Shown here in pieces: positions 62,230-64,000 of a stretch of 64,000 bases of DNA. The notes under the pieces are model-generated. The model saw only the letters and a program-made list of their open reading frames with translations, ran no database searches and was not told where the DNA came from. A program made the translations under genes and the position numbers. Each line of letters begins with the position of its first letter. The first letter of the stretch is position 1. Source of the stretch: Diplonema japonicum. Its lineage: Eukaryota; Euglenozoa; Diplonemea; Diplonemida; Diplonemidae. The stretch covers positions 556,001 through 620,000 of the forward strand of contig OZ025656.1 in NCBI GenBank assembly GCA_964019335.1, read 5' to 3'.

Positions 62230-64000
62230 GGCATGATTAGAGATTATCTGCAGACAAAAAAAAAAAAGAAAAAAAAGAAAAAAAACCAAAAAATAGAAGG
62301 GGGGTATTTGGTATTGATCTCTTTTTTTTTTGTTGAAACATGTGCAACCACCAAAAGAAAAAAAAGAAAAAAAGAAAAAAAAAAACAATCTTCTTTTATT
62401 TTATTCTTAACCTTGAAAGGACCGGAACTGATAAATAAACGTAACACAGGACTAAGGCATTTTTCGGTGATGTGCTCCCCCTCTTTGAAGAATGGCCTTG
62501 TCACACGTACTAAAAGTGGGCCTTTCTTCTTTCACCAGGCGATTCTGGCAGCTTTCCTGAGGCAGGCAACAAACCAGTCGAGTGGATTTAGAGGTGCCTC
62601 TCAGCGAATTATTCACCTTAAAGTCAAGAAAACAACGGTCCTTGGGGTTGAAAAATAAGAAGGGGGGGAAAAAAAAAGAGAGAAAAAAAAGTCGGTTCCC
62701 CTTTTTGACCAGCGCTTGCAGTACCTTTTCGTTTTTTACAAAAAAAAAAGAAAATAAAAGAAAAAGGAAGGGCTTGTTGTTGCGCACAATCAATCAAAAA
62801 AAAAAAGGGGGGGAAAAAACCGGTGTTTTTTTTTCTCTCTCTCTTTTTTTTTTTTCTTCCTCGGTCCCTTTATGTTTGTACGAGACGTTGTTTTTAAATA
62901 TAAAAAAAAAGATTTTTTTGTTTACCGGAATGAAAAAAAAAAAAAATAAGAGGAAAATATTTTTAAAAAAAAAAGGGGGATTAGTCCGGGAAGAGGTAAA
63001 GAAATTCAGCTGAAGGGGAGGAGGCGCATAAACAATGAATAGCGTCGATCCGCTTCTTTCCTTCTTTCGTTCTCTTCCCTCCCCCCCCCCCCCAATAATT
63101 TGTTGTTTTTTTAAAGCGGGGAAATATGGTGTTCCTTGTTCTCTTTTTGTTTTTATTTGTTGAGGCGTCCTGTCACATACCGCGGTACCCTTAAATGTCT
63201 CTTTTTTTTTGTTTTTTATTTGTTTTTGGGGACGTTGCTAAAATTCTTCTCCCCCCCCCCCCCCCATCATAGTGAGTTGCTGTTTGGTACTATTTTTTAA
63301 TTTTTAGTTTTTCCCAATTAAATTTCTTTTTTTTAGGTTTTCTACCCCCCCCCCCCCACCCCCCTTGGCACGTACAAACGACAGCCAATTTCCTCTTCAA
63401 TTCTGCGACTTTTCCGCGAGTCAGACTTTTTTTTTTTTTTTTTTTTTTCGAATTTTTTTTTTCCTACTGGTTTTTACCTGTGCTAAAAAAAAAAAAAAGT
63501 TTTTTTTCATAGATCTTTATTAAAGAGTATTTGTTTGCCCCCCCCCCCCCCCATCTTTTTGTTTGGGGGGGGTGATGGTCCACTAACACTCCGCAGCCCA
63601 GTTTTTTCTTTTTCGTTTCTGAAAACGACGGTTTTTATTAATTTTGTATGTTATTTTTTTTTGTTTTTATCCTCCTCCCTGTCCTTCTTATTCTCACCAC
63701 ACATCCTATTTCTTTTGACAAAAAAAAAAAAAAAAAGAAAACGTCAGACTCTGTCAAAAAACACACTCCCCACTCCACTGATTTCGTGCATCCTGCCAAA
63801 AGAGTTGTTGCTAACAGCCCCATTATAGTGAATGAAATCTATTTTCTTCTCTGAGGGACTCCCTCTCTCTCTCTCTCTCTCTCCCCCTTTTTTTTTTTGT
63901 TAGCAATGTACTTAATAGCCTTCTATTTTTATATGTTTTTTTATTTATGTTTTTGGGTTGTAAGCCACCCGCGGGTTTCCACCCATCGCATTGAAAAAAA
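61694..64000. other. Homopolymer-rich 3' region with possible exons
   Basis: It contains T runs of about 29 (62073-62101) and 38 (62187-62224), C runs and a (CT)10 near 63863-63882. Two islands look partly coding on the + strand: 61917-61965 (MTDKGVAHTDDELATG, after AG's near 61896 and 61912) and 62450-62658. The latter reads either AILAAFLRQATNQSSGF in an open frame ending TAA 62658 or, in another frame, KAFFGDVLPLFEEWP before a GTACTA. I cannot decide between them. Beyond 62660 nothing coding was seen. Confidence 0.4.
62036..62164. repeat. 129-bp imperfect inverted-repeat element with T/A core
   Basis: The left arm 62036-62060 pairs with the right arm 62140-62164 over 25 nt with about five mismatches (GCATTATT and CCAC in the left arm against GTG and AATAATG in the right; GTGGTAGCAGG against CCTGCCACCAC). 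Inside, a 29-T run and a run of about 10 A flank AGT...ACT, extending the potential pairing to about 13 more bp, with a CGC/GCG core. The arms carry no coding frame. It could be a MITE-like element, a structured RNA or an assembly artefact. Confidence 0.55.

Noticed and set aside
1-64000. Bacterial operon reading of the one-strand gene order
   Set aside because: Introns, eukaryotic families (TSC2, TRIP4, VMA21, STPGR) and absence of Shine-Dalgarno spacing exclude it.
1-64000. tRNA, rRNA or spliced-leader RNA genes
   Set aside because: I looked for cloverleaf-like and conserved rRNA segments and found none I could support by eye; a tRNAscan-SE or Infernal run would settle it.

Overview
This window looks like a stretch of a nuclear chromosome of a flagellated protist, most probably a euglenozoan and perhaps a diplonemid. 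The identification is inferred, not proven. Four things point that way. (1) Every gene I can support, about 30 in 64 kb, is on the + strand. (2) Starts are typically preceded by a C/T-rich tract and an AG a few to about 85 nt upstream of the ATG, as expected for spliced-leader trans-splicing of a polycistronic transcript. (3) The families fit: a KYGPEP-repeat protein, PH-like proteins, many coiled-coil proteins, and a glutamine-dependent carbamoyl-phosphate synthase not fused to ATCase or DHOase. (4) No rRNA, tRNA or spliced-leader RNA gene was recognised. The genes carry about 36 tiny cis-introns, mostly 33-55 nt (longest 67-68), and most begin GTATG. Many open frames therefore end too early or contain a few intron-encoded residues; I re-joined exons by phase and by family conservation.

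Layout. 0-5 kb: a coiled-coil protein (possibly cut by the window edge), a WD40/coiled-coil protein and a 2OG-Fe(II) oxygenase. 5-9.5 kb: a tandem pair of proteins fusing about ten membrane segments to a GT15 (Kre2/Mnt1-like) glycosyltransferase domain. 10-18.5 kb: a coiled-coil protein, an STPGR (SHIPPO) protein, the 14-repeat KYGPEP protein and an alpha/beta hydrolase. 18.9-21.1 kb: a homopolymer-rich zone hiding an unrecognised multi-exon gene. 21-22.5 kb: branched-chain 2-oxoacid dehydrogenase E1 alpha. 23.5-26.8 kb: a tandem pair of 5-TM Cys-rich membrane proteins. 27-34.4 kb: a structured intergenic region, a CHB_HEX_C-like protein and CPSII with nine introns. 36-43 kb: VMA21, MYG1, two unknowns and xylulokinase. 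43-52 kb: a PH/coiled-coil protein, a small CAAX protein, a second STPGR-type protein, a PH/SAM-like protein and a coiled-coil protein. 52-61.7 kb: TRIP4/ASC-1, a tuberin (TSC2)-type RapGAP, a PRMT1-type methyltransferase and a CCCH zinc-finger protein. 61.7-64 kb: homopolymer-rich DNA with possible exons and a 129-bp inverted-repeat element.

The genes do not form one pathway, as expected for a polycistronic cluster. Recurrent themes are flagellar or cytoskeletal proteins (STPGR, WD40/coiled coil, KYGPEP repeats), secretory-pathway glycosylation (GT15 pair) and growth or translation control (TSC2, TRIP4, PRMT1, CCCH). Both tandem pairs show blocks of near-perfect DNA identity beside diverged blocks, a sign of gene conversion. 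Spacing is bimodal: some neighbours are 40-200 nt apart in ordinary sequence, others are separated by 0.4-2.3 kb of A, T, C and G runs.
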